Shown: positions 23,922 through 37,700 of the stretch, piece after piece | Layout of the letters: every line of letters starts with the position of its first letter | Numbering within the stretch: position 1 is the first letter of the stretch | Assembly: GCA_964035545.1 (NCBI GenBank) | Contig: OZ037767.1 | Coordinates: forward strand, 27,633,628 to 27,697,627 | Direction of reading: 5' to 3' | Length of the DNA stretch: 64,000 nucleotides | DNA from: Bugula neritina | Taxonomy: Eukaryota > Bryozoa > Gymnolaemata > Cheilostomatida > Bugulidae | Notes under the pieces: generated by a model | What the model was told of the DNA's origin: nothing | The model's input: the letters and a program-made list of their open reading frames with translations, nothing else | Database searches by the model: none | Translations under genes and position numbers: made by a program

Positions 23922-26409
23922 TCATGAGTCCTTAAAGCAAGTCTGAATATGAGTTTTTAGAGTGGGCATGTTTTTGATAGTAGTCTTGCATACATGACAC
24001 CTTAGATCTTCAGATAGCAGCTTACTATGGTGAGACATGTCATTTACTTTACCTGCAACAGAAAATATTATGAAAGCACAATTCCGTAAACTCGAGTATC
24101 TCCATTTCAAGACTTGCAGGTTAATGGGCACAACATACAACAAGAAAAGTAGAAAACTTAGAATGCATTGAGAAGATATATATCTGGATGTAAATGATGT
24201 GTAAAATGACTGCTTATTTTAGAATCATAAGCTGTCAGCTGCTATGAACACAAAAACATTGTATGCTTATCACTTTAATATGAAGATTATGAGTGAGACC
24301 ATGTGATTTTCACACGGAAAACTCTAATATATTTGAAATTTCAAATTAGTAGGGCTAACAAAATGCCAAGAGAGTTTGATAAAAATCTCGTTCAACTTTA
24401 TATAATATAAGATATGATATGCCTACAAAATCTTTTCATGTTCAATTACGAGAAAACAACTCCTAAGAATATTCAACATCTGGCCTTATTTCGATGCAAT
24501 TAATTCAACACAAGTGATAATAGTGTGAGGAGTACCTTCTATCACTTATCAAATATGACCACTTGACAGAAACTGACTGGACTTGACAAAAAGCACATAA
24601 GTACAGGTTTAGCATAGCAGAAGTGAAGGTTCTCTGGTAGGACTTTTAAATCAATTAAAAAGGATTTACTTTAAAGGTTCAATTGATAATATTATAAGGA
24701 CAAAATAATACCATGGCTCTTGAGCATCTCTATGAGTTTGTGAGAGTCGACAAAGTAGTCCGTTGTAAAGGAGTTCCAATGTTTCTTAGTTTTAAGGCTA
24801 GGAGAATTGAAGTCTTGACTGATAGCATGCAGATGAAGCAGACCCATGCTCGGTATAGCGTGGTAGCCATATCTGAACTTCTTTACCGAACAATCTATAA
24901 ATTACCAAACAAGTTCTGAAATATGGCTGTCTTTCATAGAACTCTCAACTCGTACTGCAATTCTAGGAATACATTACTTTACGAATCTGAGCCATGCTGA
25001 TTGAACAGTACAAATAAAACAATAATTCACTAGTATTTTAATTGATGTTTTAAAGATGAGTATTTTAAAATAAACTAGACTGCTCCAAGTCATGAGGAAG
25101 ACATATTGAAGAACAAATTGAAGTCATTTTCAACTGAGTTTAGCAGAAAAATCCACTTAACCTTATACTGATATACCGCCCCTCGTTTCTAGAAAACATC
25201 ATCTGAATGAAGCATTTTGAGGTATGCGGCTGTTAAAATATTATATGTAAAACAATTTCACACGGTCATGTTAAAAGTAAAAAATAACTTTCATATCAAT
25301 TTAACACTACATACTCATTTCACAGTGTGCATTTTAAATGTAGAGGAATATAAATGATGGGAACTGACTATAGATTTAGTTACTTGACGTATGTTTTCTA
25401 TTAGGGACTACTACAAATAATAGGTATGTTGGCGGCCAAAGGCTAATTTATTTCTGGGCAATGACTAACTGTTTATAGCCATGTTTGTGACCTGTAAAGA
25501 AAATTTTGGTGACCTTCACCTTTAGTCAGATCTGCTGCTCTGTCATACATCTTGGTCAGCAAAGGAATGTGTGACTTGTCCAGTGCCTTCAAGTTGGCAA
25601 TCTTTATTTTGGGTAAAACCTTTACATGTAAAAGGCAACAACCTTTGTTAGCAAATGATACTACGAATACAGGAAAACAAAACTTGTATAGACATACATG
25701 CAGCATATTATAACCTTTCTTCATTTATTGCAGTATGTGAAAAGTTTATTCAGCTAATAGCTTCCACTTCCGCCACTAAAAATATGAGAAAGTCGAATAA
25801 AAATGTCTCAATTTGAACATCAGTAGATTCATCACTGTCAAGCTCTGAATTTTACATCACAAATACTTTAAGCAAGTTTGCTATCAGAGATGTGCTATCA
25901 ACAATACACTAGCGATGCTACATCAACTGAGCATAACTGGAACAGAATCTCCAAAGATACAGAAATACTTACTAGATAGTGGTATTTAGCTTTGGGATAT
26001 TTATCCTTGATTATAACTAAGTCATCATCAGAATATACATGCAGAGATTCATCAGATACTGCAGCATATAGGCCTTGACTCCAATGCCCAGCAGTCTCTG
26101 TTCACCAACACAGAAAATAATTAGAATATTACACTATTTACTTGTACAGTACGTAATAACTTAATCAAGAAAATACCAAAATAAAAGAATGGATTTAAAT
26201 TATTAGTGCTTACATTCAGATATTTGCTTAGTTGACTGAGCTTTGCAATATTTTTAATTACATTCTTTCAGCGTCATGCTCAAATCGACACATTTAGATT
26301 ACAGCAGCTATTTCTGAAATATTTTACAAGAATGAATACAACACTTAGCCTGTGTACTTTTAGACTGTGGCTCTCCCTTTCCTGAGTCAACAATTTTATG
26401 TTTGGGCAT
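23922..26409 (-). CDS. APTX: Aprataxin, short form without FHA domain
   Basis: Exons in transcript order: 26409-26358, 26097-25973, 25619-25520, 24894-24712, 24052-23922; 591 bases, 196 residues if the first junction is right. Aprataxin removes AMP from abortive DNA ligation ends in the nucleus and mitochondria. Family marks are [53 protein letters not shown] and a C-terminal zinc finger (RCHVCKTTI, then KTHIQTC). The HIT box reads LLHLHA where human has HVHLHV, so the first triad histidine is Leu while the central (nucleophile) and last are kept. No FHA domain is found before the next gene, only a Lys-rich leader. The first-exon donor is uncertain: GTACAC is used here, but a GC donor a few bases on is possible. 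The ATG may also lie further upstream, since the frame stays open to 26489. Confidence 0.85.
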
Positions 26410-26904
26410 TAGAAAACTCTTTCTGCTGTTAGTGGAGATAGCACCAAGTAAATGTATTCTTGAAATTGCTGCCGTTCCAGCTGTTATCTGCAGAAACAGA
26501 GCAAGCGCATGGGTAATTGATATGAAGTAAATTTAACCAATGAATACTGTTTCAGAGGTTGAATGACTAACACTCATCATATTCATAGTCACAAAGGCTA
26601 AGTCATCGGGTGAACAGAATGAAACTGCAAAAGTTCTGATTTGCAACAACTTTATTTTCAATTTATAAAAATATAAAAAAATAAAATGTTTTAAAAAAAA
26701 TTGTAAATTTTGGCAACATAAAAATTGTTATGTGCATAAAGCATATATAGGAAATTGCCATAAAAGAACCAACTTTAATTTGTACTTGAAACACTCGTAG
26801 ATTTGGAAAAAGTTTTTCTTAGGACTACCACTTAAGACAATGAACACGTATTGTACAATAAATCTGCATGAATAAATCTGGCTTCTACAAGGTGACTCTA
26901 TCCA

Positions 26905-26910
26905 TTTATT
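26905..26910 (-). terminator. Polyadenylation signal of METTL16
   Basis: Minus-strand AATAAA about 48 bases after the stop codon. Confidence 0.5.
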
Positions 26911-26957
26911 GATATTCTGTAGCCTGCATTTCCTTACTCTTTATGCAGCATTTAAAT

Positions 26958-29900
26958 TCAAACAAGCCGATTTTTGAAATATTGCAAGATTTGATTCAGC
27001 ATGTCTTTTTGTTCACAGTCTATGAGCTTCATGTACAGCTTTATGTAAACACCTTCCAATTTCAGTTCAAGGGAAAACGAGATTAAAGGCTTTTCCTCCG
27101 CACCTGACTCTTCACAACTAGACGTATACGACACTTCTCCTACAGCTGTGACATCATCCCTTCTAGCTGTATCAACTTTTAGCTCTTCACACGGAGTATC
27201 AACAACTTCTTTCTTTTCAACTGAATCAAGTTTTAACTTTTTACAAGGATTGTCCACTCTAGGGACCTTCTTTTCGACAGGATGTGGATTAGAAAGTTGA
27301 GATTGTTTGAACCGCTCCATCCTTCTCTTCCTTCTGCTGTGTGACCAGGTATTTTTTCTGGCAGTCACTATGCATACAAACTCACTAAGGTCTTGGTGTA
27401 ATGTCGCACTCTTCATCTATAATATATAACCATGTTGAGACATCACAGGCTAATAGACACAGCTAGATGCAAATAATAAGAAAACAAGAAATGTGTGCTA
27501 TATAAACTAGTATATCTAGTATTGTTGTATGTAGTTTTATATAAATTAGAATATTTAACATTACTGTGTGTATTGTATGCATGCATAATTCTGGCATATA
27601 TCTTTGTATGTTGTATTTTCCCAAATAAAACTAGGTTCTTTCACATAAATTAAAAGCAACTGGACAATTAGAGGTACTTAGTAAACTCAATGCTTGTATA
27701 AATTCAACTCTGCATAATGTATATCTTGCATAATAGAGTGTTTAATTAAGTCAATGCACTGAATAAAAGTGAAGCAAATTGTTTATAAACCTTCTTGAAA
27801 ATCTGTACACGAAAAAGTATACTTTTATGTTTTCAACAGCAATATATTACAGACCACAATTTAATAGACTACAAATATTCTCATAAAAACAAGGGCAATT
27901 CATATCCTATGAAAGCTTATAAAAAAATTGCATCAACAATTTGTGTACAGCCCAAAAGTTTTGCTATCATTTCACTTCATATCCTAATCAAGAGTCTCCG
28001 TAGTTGAGCTCCTGATAATAGTAGGGGGGTAGATTCCCCTCTCCTTACTACTCAAAGTCAGAAACTTGGCTGACTAGAACAGAGACGTCTCTTATCCCCG
28101 ACTATAAGTAGTAAGAGGAGGTAGACTGCTGTCCCCTTACTACTCCTCCCAGACTCAAACTTCAATGCCAAGTTGAAAATCAACTCACCTGCAGCTGTTG
28201 AAACAGATTCTCCTTGAAGTAATTAGTAAGATCTGGGATGTCATAGTTGCAGCACTTTATATCTACAGGTATGGAGTGAACTAGGGCTGTCTTCACCTTT
28301 GCCCTTTCTTGTTGAAACAGAGATTTCTGTAAGAAAACAGTAAGCTCTGAAGTAAACAATGAAAACACAATAACTCTTATAACACTTGGCTGAAATGCTG
28401 TTAGACAATGCACTGAAAGGTTCATATGAGAATGATCTACGTTTAGCAAATAGATTTAATGTGAATAGATTTGTTGCTTTCAGAACAATAACACATAACT
28501 GATGGTATATAAAGGATTGATAGTGTGCATGCCAAGGTTAAAGGTGTGTAGCCAAGATTAGAAACTGTTGTAATTAGGGGTCCTCATAAAGATGTATTTT
28601 AAACCAACAGGAGTATATAAAGAGCCATCAAACATTGCAGACATGAAATACTAACTGGAAATGCTACAGAAGAGTCAAATGTCCAAGCTATTGCCCATCT
28701 CATAGTTCTCCCTTGACAAAACTCGGTGGTTGAGAAGTTGGTAATGTCTTTTGACTTTACGTACTGCTTCAGCCGTGTCAAACTACTCTTTTTGCCAACC
28801 ATTGATGTGTAGACCCTAAAAATAGCAAGAAATATACCAGACTAAAGGATTAAATGACAGGAAAATTATTGATCCCTGAACAAACATCATGTAGAAGATT
28901 TGTAAACTATGACTATAAGAGTGAATGCTCACATTCATGGGTACTTTGACCTTAAATTATAACTTGCTTCAAGTTTATCAACTCAATGCATCCTGTATTT
29001 AAAAGAACTCTTTAGTTAAAACCACCAGAAGATTAATGATAAACCTATTCAGTGTGTGAAGGCATTATAGTGGTTTGAGTGGAGAGCTTGCTGATTTGTG
29101 CTGGGAAAATCAAAAACCATTTGCAGTGTTAGAACACTATAGTGCTGTGAATAGAACAGTGTTAGAATGTACTAAATGACAAAGTAAAAATAACTCCAAC
29201 AGCTGTAATACCATTACCTAATCTTATTCTTGATCTTCAAACTTTCATCAACCATTTTCTTTACAAACTCAACTTCGCCTCCTTCCACCATTTTCTCCGA
29301 AGGTCCGGCTGTGGACACGTGTTTGGGTTCAGGTCGATTGTCCCGTAGGTCAGACACCACCTCAACTACCAGAACACAACACTTGATATTATATGAACAT
29401 AACAATGACAGGTAGGTAGTGTGGTGTTCTAACTCTACTCTACTCTTTAGCACACCACATATTAATGGCCTTTATAGAATCCCTGACACACTTACTTCAT
29501 TTATGAAATTTGAACTTTCAAGTCAGCAGAGTGATTAAACTGTGTGTTGCAACACCCAAGAATATCATGATAATAAAGTTAGCAAAGAGTAAGATTAGTT
29601 TCATATGACCACAGACTTCAGAGTCAACTGGAAACGTCATTACTAAGCAAACAGAAACTCAAAATTAATTCAAAACAGGTTTGCACAAAATATATTACAA
29701 AACAAATATGATTGAGCACAAAACTCCCGCACAGTCTGTAGATATACGTGAAAATGTTAATACTGCATAAACGAAGTGTGTCAGAGATTTTTTTTAATAA
29801 TATACAACTGTACAACATAAGCTAGCAATCCCACACTCACCAGTATCAAAGAAAGGAGGATTACACATGCAGAAGTCAATGTTTGCTTTGATGTCTAGCC

Positions 29901-30961
29901 CTTTTTTGTCATAATGATCTATTGCCGCCTCCAGTATGGCTGAGCCATCCACTTCAAGAACTGTAAAACAATTACAGATAATATCAGCCTACTCATTCAG
30001 AAACAAAATTTTGACACCCACTTGAGCAATATGATAAAATATTAATTATATATTTCTCACTTAGTATTCGTACCATCAATCTTGCTTTGAAAGTTATTCT
30101 GTTCCACATTTTCCTTTGCGTACTGGAGATTTACTGGATCAACTTCCGTAGCTATAAACTTCCATTTATTTATTTGATGAGCAAGAAGGGGGTAAATGCA
30201 GCTAGAGCCACACCCTACAATTACAAGTATGCTACAATGTGATCGAGAATGAGTAGAATGACTCTCCTTCAATAACTTTAGTTTCACTTTATGTGGTTGA
30301 TTAGTCTGATATTTTAATAAAATCTCTAATCACCAGAAAAACTTAAGTAATTTCATAAAACTGATTGATTTGACTCGCTATTAATTTATTGTAAATGACT
30401 TTTAACCAAACAATTTCATTTTTTAGTAATCTATAGCTCACCGACATCTATTCCAATAAGATTATCTTTGCCATCAGCAAATATGTCTTCCAGCCAAAGA
30501 ATATAATTCAACCGCTGTGGTACTGCGGGGATGAGACGGTCTGCAGGAAATGTTACTGATAGACCGAAATCGCATTTCAGCAGAGCTTGAGACAAAGCTC
30601 TCAGACAAGCTTCATTCTTAAAGTCAATGGACACACTTCCGTCTATTGATTGTTTGGCTACCTATAAAACACAGCTTAACACCTAAATTTCGCTGCTAAA
30701 TATAAAACACTGTTTAACATTTCAATTTTATATTTAATAAACTGCTCAGGCCTCATGGAAAATTGTAACTGTAGAAAAGTCTGTGGAAATAGGCTCTACA
30801 AGAATTCACTTATTTAATGTGTTAGAACATATATTTTAATGCATAATAAGTTATTAAACCCAAACCTTTCTGAACTCCTCATGCTCCATGGCAAGTTTCT
30901 TAAAGTCAGGTTTATTATTTTTGTATTTATTTCTAGGATGCATATACTTGTTTAGGGCCAT
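26958..30961 (-). CDS. METTL16: METTL16, U6 snRNA/MAT2A RNA m6A methyltransferase
   Basis: Exons in transcript order: 30961-30866, 30661-30442, 30214-30074, 29960-29841, 29365-29218, 28815-28656, 28326-28189, 27416-26958; 1,482 bases, 493 residues, all phases closing. METTL16 puts m6A on U6 snRNA and on MAT2A hairpins using S-adenosylmethionine. The N-terminus (MALNKYMHPRNKYKN) begins like the human protein. The Rossmann SAM-binding motif is GIDVGCGSSCIYPLL with ATEVD after it, and the catalytic NPPF sits in FCMCNPPFF. KYVKS and TEFCQGRTMRWA, and the C-terminal vertebrate-conserved-region-like end (DMLNQILQYFKN), are also present. The middle, between WSHSRRKRR and the last domain, is a short charged linker, so the protein is somewhat shorter than the ~560-residue human one. 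It lies tail-to-head upstream of aprataxin, with about 550 bp between coding ends. Confidence 0.95.
28030..28150. repeat. Inverted/direct repeat of CCTTACTACT blocks in METTL16 intron
   Basis: CCTCTCCTTACTACT near 28040-28072, its near reverse complement AGTAGTAAGAGGAGG near 28107-28121, and a further CCCCTTACTACTCCTCC by 28150 could fold into a stem. It is GC-richer than its surroundings. Origin unknown. Confidence 0.4.
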
Positions 30962-32029
30962 AGCTAGCCAAATAATGGCTGAATCTACAACAGAAAAATG
31001 TGCATTAATTAATATGCGTGCAATATTTATGACAATTTTAAAATATTTTAAAACTTAGATATACATACATTATATTATACATATGAATACTTACAGCCTT
31101 AATAAAGCAGCTTTCAATTTTTATTTCTCCGTCAGATTATGCCATAAAAATATCTTCAAAAAGTTTTTTAGAAATCAAACAAAATAATTAAATTTAGTTC
31201 ATATTATATGCCTATAATCATTACCTAAAGACTCCACAACACTCTATGTTAGAGTTTATTGTTTAGAATTTAGAAAGCAGCTAAATTGCTAGAAAATAAC
31301 CTACATTACGAAGAGCCAATACATGTAGCATATGTAAGCTGTGTGGTGTTGGGTTATATGACACGGCTTTACATCACCCTACTGCAGTGTAAATAAAAAA
31401 AAATAACTTAAAAAGACAAAGGTATATTATTATCATGAAATTCTGTAAAATTTGTTGCTGAATGATATACTTGTAAAATATTGTGCACGCAATTTATTTA
31501 AAGGTATAGAAAAAAAAATCATGTTTTATTTTTGTAGTTACCAGAGCAGTCTGTGCACTAGCAATATCTAGCCATATTGATATAGTATTCTTTTAAAAAT
31601 ATAGTCAATCAAATTTACTATGCAAAAATGCTCAAAGCCAATGCATTATTTCAATATAGACATAGCCTTGTCAGGCAGACTGTTGAAACTCACGGAAGTA
31701 AAGAATGGTTAAACTTAAAGTTATCATTTTGACTATTGATGTGAAGTATACCAGGAAACTTAATTGCTATCAAGAAATTTATTGTTAGTCCCTTAGATAA
31801 CCTTTAAACTTTAACTATTATTTAAATGACTTTCAAGTTAGGGCATTGCATTTTAATTTACTCATTACTCATAATCATTAGCATTATTAATAATATAATA
31901 TTACCAAACTGTGCATGATGATCATCAAAATGATAATCTCAGTATTTTTATAATTTAACGGTATCTTGACTAGCAAGTACTGTAGTAGCAAACCTTATTT
32001 CAACTTTTGAGCATACCACTTTCAGATCG

Positions 32030-32470
32030 TAATCCTATTCACATACTCATACTCATAGCCATAGCTATACGGCTACGCCCTACGGGTATACCAATTATTA
32101 TACTATTATTATTATTGTTATACTTATAACTATAACTGTATAAGCCTTAAAAGACTAAGTAAAGATTAAGATTATCATTCTGATTCTCACTTAATTTTAT
32201 GGCTATGGGTTATGATTATTTCAGTAGACGCTGCGGTCATATTAGTTTTACTATTACTATTAGTAGTACTAGCACTAGTAGTATCAATATGAACATCATC
32301 ATCATCACCATAGTAATACTAATACTAATAGTTATTCTCATACTGATAGTGATACTCAGTCTCATAGTCATAGTGATAGTGATAGTCTAACTCTAAGTCA
32401 TACTCATACTGATACTGATAGTGATACTCAAACTCATACTGAGTCATAGTGATACAAACTCGCACTGTCA
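32030..32470. repeat. Degenerate 6-bp-word simple sequence
   Basis: The sequence is almost entirely words such as CTCATA, CTGATA, GTGATA, CTAATA and their complements in irregular order, for example ACTGATAGTGATACTCAG. It is not a clean microsatellite. Confidence 0.7.
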
Positions 32471-32989
32471 AGATAATTGAATGAGAGCAACAATTATATA
32501 ATCAACAAAATAGCGTAAATAAAACACCGTATTGAAATTTAGAATAAAATTCAGATTGAAGGGACACTGGAAGTGGACAGTTTGCTTATGATTTGTTATT
32601 ACAAATAAACGACATGTTGAATTGCGAAAATACTTGACCTTGACATTATTAAAATGCACGTAAAAATGCTACTTTATCTTATTCAACAAAACTTGCTTGC
32701 AGGCTCTAGTTTCTAGCTTGTAGTTTACCTGTATGCACGCGAATATATTTTAGCGAACACAAATTCAGTAAGTAACCTGCAACGTCATATACTGCATTGT
32801 TTTTCTTCAAGTTATTGACTTATTCTCATGCAGTGATTCTGTCTCATAAATTTTTCTGGGGGCAGTTTTGAATTGTCTTGAAGTTGATGTTTTCCTAAAA
32901 CTACAAGGAACGTAAAGCCTTGGGCTTGGTTGTCATAAACACACGCATAAAATTAAAACTAAAATTGAATTCTTTTGCAGTAGACGTAG

Positions 32990-33660
32990 TTTTACTTTTA
33001 CAACCAGTGAATAAGTATAACATAAGACTAAGTGTTACACTTACAGTTACTGTTAGACTTAGAGTTAGTGTAGCATAAACAATAACTTTGTGAATAACAT
33101 AACTACTAACAGTAACACTAAGGAGGGATGACTAACACTAATAATAGCACTAACAGTAACATTAAATCAAAGTGAAAGTGTAGCAGACAAAACTCAACAG
33201 TAAACTAACTGTAACTGTAAGTGTAAGGCTTAGTCTAAGTCATAGTCGTACTCATAGTGATAGTGTAGGCTAATGGTAAAACGCTAACTCTGACAGTAAC
33301 TCAAGCTATGAAATTGAGTTTGACTTTAGAGTTAGTATAAGTAATAAGACTAATAAGTATAACTAATTCTAATAGTAATAGTGATAACTGATAAGTAATA
33401 CGAATACTAATAGTATAAGTTGTAAATATCAATATGATTAAGAGAACTATAAGATCTCTAACCTGTTGGCTGTTACTGTTAGTAGCAAGTGCAAGTGTAA
33501 TATTTAACATTACACTTGCACTTGCTATTTATTGTATCGAAATAAATATTAGTATTATTATTAGTCACTAATAATAATAGCTACTAATATTAAGGTAATA
33601 GACATAGTAAGGCTACTGATGCTGGTAAACATACTGATACTCGGACTCATGTGAGTGTTA
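32990..33660. repeat. Second block of degenerate 6-bp-word simple sequence
   Basis: Words such as CTAACA, GTAACA, CTAATA, GTAAGT and CTTAGA recur with ~6-bp spacing. It includes an inverted pair of TTAGTAGCAAGTGCAAGTGT-like sequence near 33478-33525 that can form a stem. Confidence 0.65.
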
Positions 33661-34039
33661 GTTAGTGTCATCCCAGTTAGACGCTATTTATTTATTTTGA
33701 TACAATATATATTTTACATCCAATTCATTTGAATATTATTAAAATATATGTATATTTAAATAAACTTGAATCAATTGCTTGATATTTAGTACATAAAAAA
33801 ATTCCTTTGATCTGCATTAAGTTTAACTTATTAATTTTGCATTTTCTATACTTTTTGTTGTTTGAAAAGATATTTCATTCATAAGTATTTATTACAAATA
33901 ATGTTTATTAATAATGTATTACTGTTTTTTTGCCCCACACAAATTCGTGAAAATTAAAATATTATTCCAGATAATTTATATTAGCTATTTTAGCTATTAG
34001 CATATTAACTATTTAGCAATCCATGCAACAGTTATATAG

Positions 34040-34154
<115 letters not shown>

Positions 34155-34701
34155 TATATTACTATATATGGTACCAAAATAAAAAATAGTGTCTAACTGG
34201 GAAGCGTCTAGGTGGGATGAAACCAGAGGTTAATAGCAATATGGAAATTTTATTGAAGGGTAAACCTAAGGATACTCACACTGCTGGACTCATATCATAA
34301 ATTCTAAATATTGCAGACTTGTTACTTCAGACAGTTACACTTGTGATAACCATAGTCATAGTGACACTGGTAGTGACTATAGTCATACTGATACTAACCT
34401 ACTTATATTCATGGTAATTGTCACTTTGTCCAGTTTCGATGGTTTGAAGAATTGTTTCAAATTCAATGTTACAGTTACTTGTATTATAACTTGTAGTTTT
34501 ATAATAATGACTCAAACTACATTACAATGAGGAGACTTGGAAAATTCAATCTTAATTCCATCTTTAGCTCTTCAGCTCTTGCATTATTAACATTTTATTT
34601 ATTTTCAGTTACCCAAGTGTCTGCGTGATATTCTGTTGTGATTGCAGTTCTTGTGAACTAAAATCATTGCTGTTCTTGTTTTAGTAGTTCAACATTTGAG
34701 A

Positions 34702-37700
34702 ATGCAGAAGGAGAGCATATTACAAGCACTCCGTCTCACTTCTAAGGGAAAAATTCCGTACAATAATCAGGTTGGAATTTTAATAGGAATCACATTGTGT
34801 CTTGATTCTTTTGGTCATTGATTTTAAATATAATGATTTGTGCTTTTCCATTTTGTAAATCAATACTGACTTGGAACATGTTTCTGGAATGTTGTCCTGT
34901 TTTTTAGGATGTCTTTGCTATCAACAGTTGGCCATCTCCACCGTCTGCTGAACCCACAGGCAAGTGAAATGTTGTAACATTGAGATGCTAATGACAGTTC
35001 TGTAATTAAACTTCTACTTTATATAATACTTGATAGTTTAGATTAACGCCATTTCTAAACATCAACAGCTGCGTTCAATTTGCTCACATTTATTGATATT
35101 TATTGATTTCTTGCAATCAATCTTTATATGGGGATCAATATATTTGTTAACAGTTTAACTCATTGCAGATTCTCCCAGCTCTGACATTCAGTGTTTGCTC
35201 CAACACAGAACTCTACTCACTATAAACACCTTGCAAGCTGACATAAGTGATGATGATGGAGAAGGTGACAGTGAACACAACACTGTGTCCCCTACAAAAT
35301 CATACCATCTAGATGAAATCAACAGCTCTTTCTTTGCTGTATCTCCAAGTGGTTCAGATAAGCAAACTTTTCAGCACACTAGTAATATTACAAAGGCTTT
35401 GCCGACTGAGTCTATGTCAAGGTCATGTGAAAGCGAAGTAGATCTTCCTGTTGGGGCAAGAGCTGCTACACCTTCAGGGGAACACAATTCTATAAAGAGA
35501 GAAGAGACTTTATATATAACTTCTCCTGAAAATGTGAAACTCTGGTACTTGAATGCTGAATATCAGAGAGAATGGGAGGTAATACAGTTTACTAAATATT
35601 TTGTTATTATTACTGGTGTTATAAATCATAACCCTTCCGAGCCCGGAGGTTAGCAGAGCGTAACGCTGTTTCATGTTTTATGGAAAAATATAGGTAAATG
35701 CCTTGCAATGTTAAATCTGTTTACCATTAATCTGCACTGTTCAACAAACAAATAAAGCAAAACAAGCAGCTGTTACTATTATTCCGCATGCAATGCCGTC
35801 ATGAACCCGTTATGTGATAAATGTTAGGATCCAATATATAAAAACTGCTGGTCTGTTACTTTTGCCATCATTGAATCAACTGAAGTAAGATAGTATTAAC
35901 TAAACTTAAGACAGTGCCGTTTTCATATATCATGGTTTGTTGGAGCTTTCAAATAGTTTGAGTTATTTACATACAGCAACTTGAAATCACATTTAAACCC
36001 CTGAACTAAAATGAATTCAAGACTTTTTTTTGAGGTTTTGTGGTTTGCGGTGGTTGTTCTACTTCTAAAATATCCTAAATATATCTCAAATATACTTGAT
36101 ATCCAGCTTAGAAACGCAATATTTCTCACAAACATTCTGTGTAGACAAGGAAGAAGTTTTGTCACTGAGTTCGGAGTTATCATGCTTCTTTTATCATAGA
36201 AAAGCACAATTCTAAAATTTATTGTCTTAGAGAAAGACTGCCTCTGATACAGCTTTGATGATATCTAAATTCAATGACATTGAAGCAAAATACTCCAACG
36301 AGTTGAATGAGTTGATACTGGAAGAAGCAGAAAGAAAGAAAGCTGAGCATGAGAGATACTCTGATGAGCTGGAGAAAAGGTGAATATCTTTCTATTGGTT
36401 TAAACTTTGATTTATGTCGTTGATCATGTGACTGGCCCCTGTCAACATTTTTCTCTGAAATTATGGTTAACTAATTTCTCCAGTTGTTAATTGCTACAAA
36501 TTACTACATATTGCTGAGCAATGATTAGCAAACGGTTAAAAAGTATTCGAATAAATTATTTCATATTTTTGTGTTGTCTTTTCAGCTATGAAATATATGA
36601 AGAAAAAAGAACTTTATTGGAAACTCAAACTAGAGAAGAAGATAAGGTGGGATGCAAAGTTTAGATTGTCACAAAAGTAATAGTACTGCAAGTCTTGTAC
36701 TTCTGTCGGTGACCGGATGTTCTTATTTTTGTAATTTATTTTTATAGAAAATTAGAAACTCTTTAATGCAAATAAAGAAAAAAAACATGATGGAGACAGT
36801 ACGTCTGCAACAAGAAGAGGCGGAGAGAGTTGAAAGGTAAGTATCTACAGGAAGTGAGGGTTGAGTATGCTACAGGTAAGTGACTACAGGAAGTGAGGGT
36901 TGAGCATGCTACAGGTAAGTATCTACAGGAAGTGAGGGCTAAGCATGCTACAGGTAAGTGACTACAGGAAGTGAGGACTGAGCATGCTACAGGTAAGTGA
37001 CTACAGGAAGTGAGGGCTAAGCATGCTAGAGGTAAGTATCTACAGGAAGTGAGGGTTGAGCATGCTACAGGTAAGTATCTACAGGAAGTGAGGGTTGAGC
37101 ATGCTACAGGTAAGTAACTACCACAAAAGGCTATATGTTGAGGAATGTTTCTGGCTATTACTACAACAAGAAGTTGGGCTGAAAACTTTTGTAGCTTATT
37201 TTTTAATTTTTTGCTATGATTATCCACAATCAGTATTTACTATACTACTTTATTAGTAGCTTTTTTAAAATGTAACCAACTGTTGTATTTCTTTCGGGAG
37301 AGGACAACTGAAAGCTTATTATGTTAGTGTCTTATGTTATGATGAAGATTGCTGTAACTGCTGGTTATGAAACGCCATATTGTTTTGTAGACAGAAAAAG
37401 GAGCGGGAGCAGATAGAGAAAGAACATAGAGAAATACTCAGTAAAATAGAAAAGAGTCACAAGATATTGTTGGAGCACTTGGACTCAGAGTTGTTTCAAG
37501 GACTGGACGGTCTGTTGCTTCACAATATTAGACATGCTTGAATTAGCTGCTTGCTATTCTACAACACTGCACTGTAATAGTTTGTATGAACTTTTCTTCC
37601 TGTCTTCTTTTTGTTTTTTATCTTACTTTTATCTTAATCCAAGCAAGTTGTGTCTGCTAAAATATTTTAGTTTTATTTTTGTGTTTGTTTTTAGTTACAA

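Noticed and set aside
32199-32390. 63-codon Ile/Ser-rich frame
   Set aside because: Arises from degenerate simple sequence; no support as a gene.
36763-37227. 154-codon minus-strand frame with CSTLTSCRYLPVA repeats
   Set aside because: It is the antisense reading of the 39-bp GLE1 intron array and has no family features.
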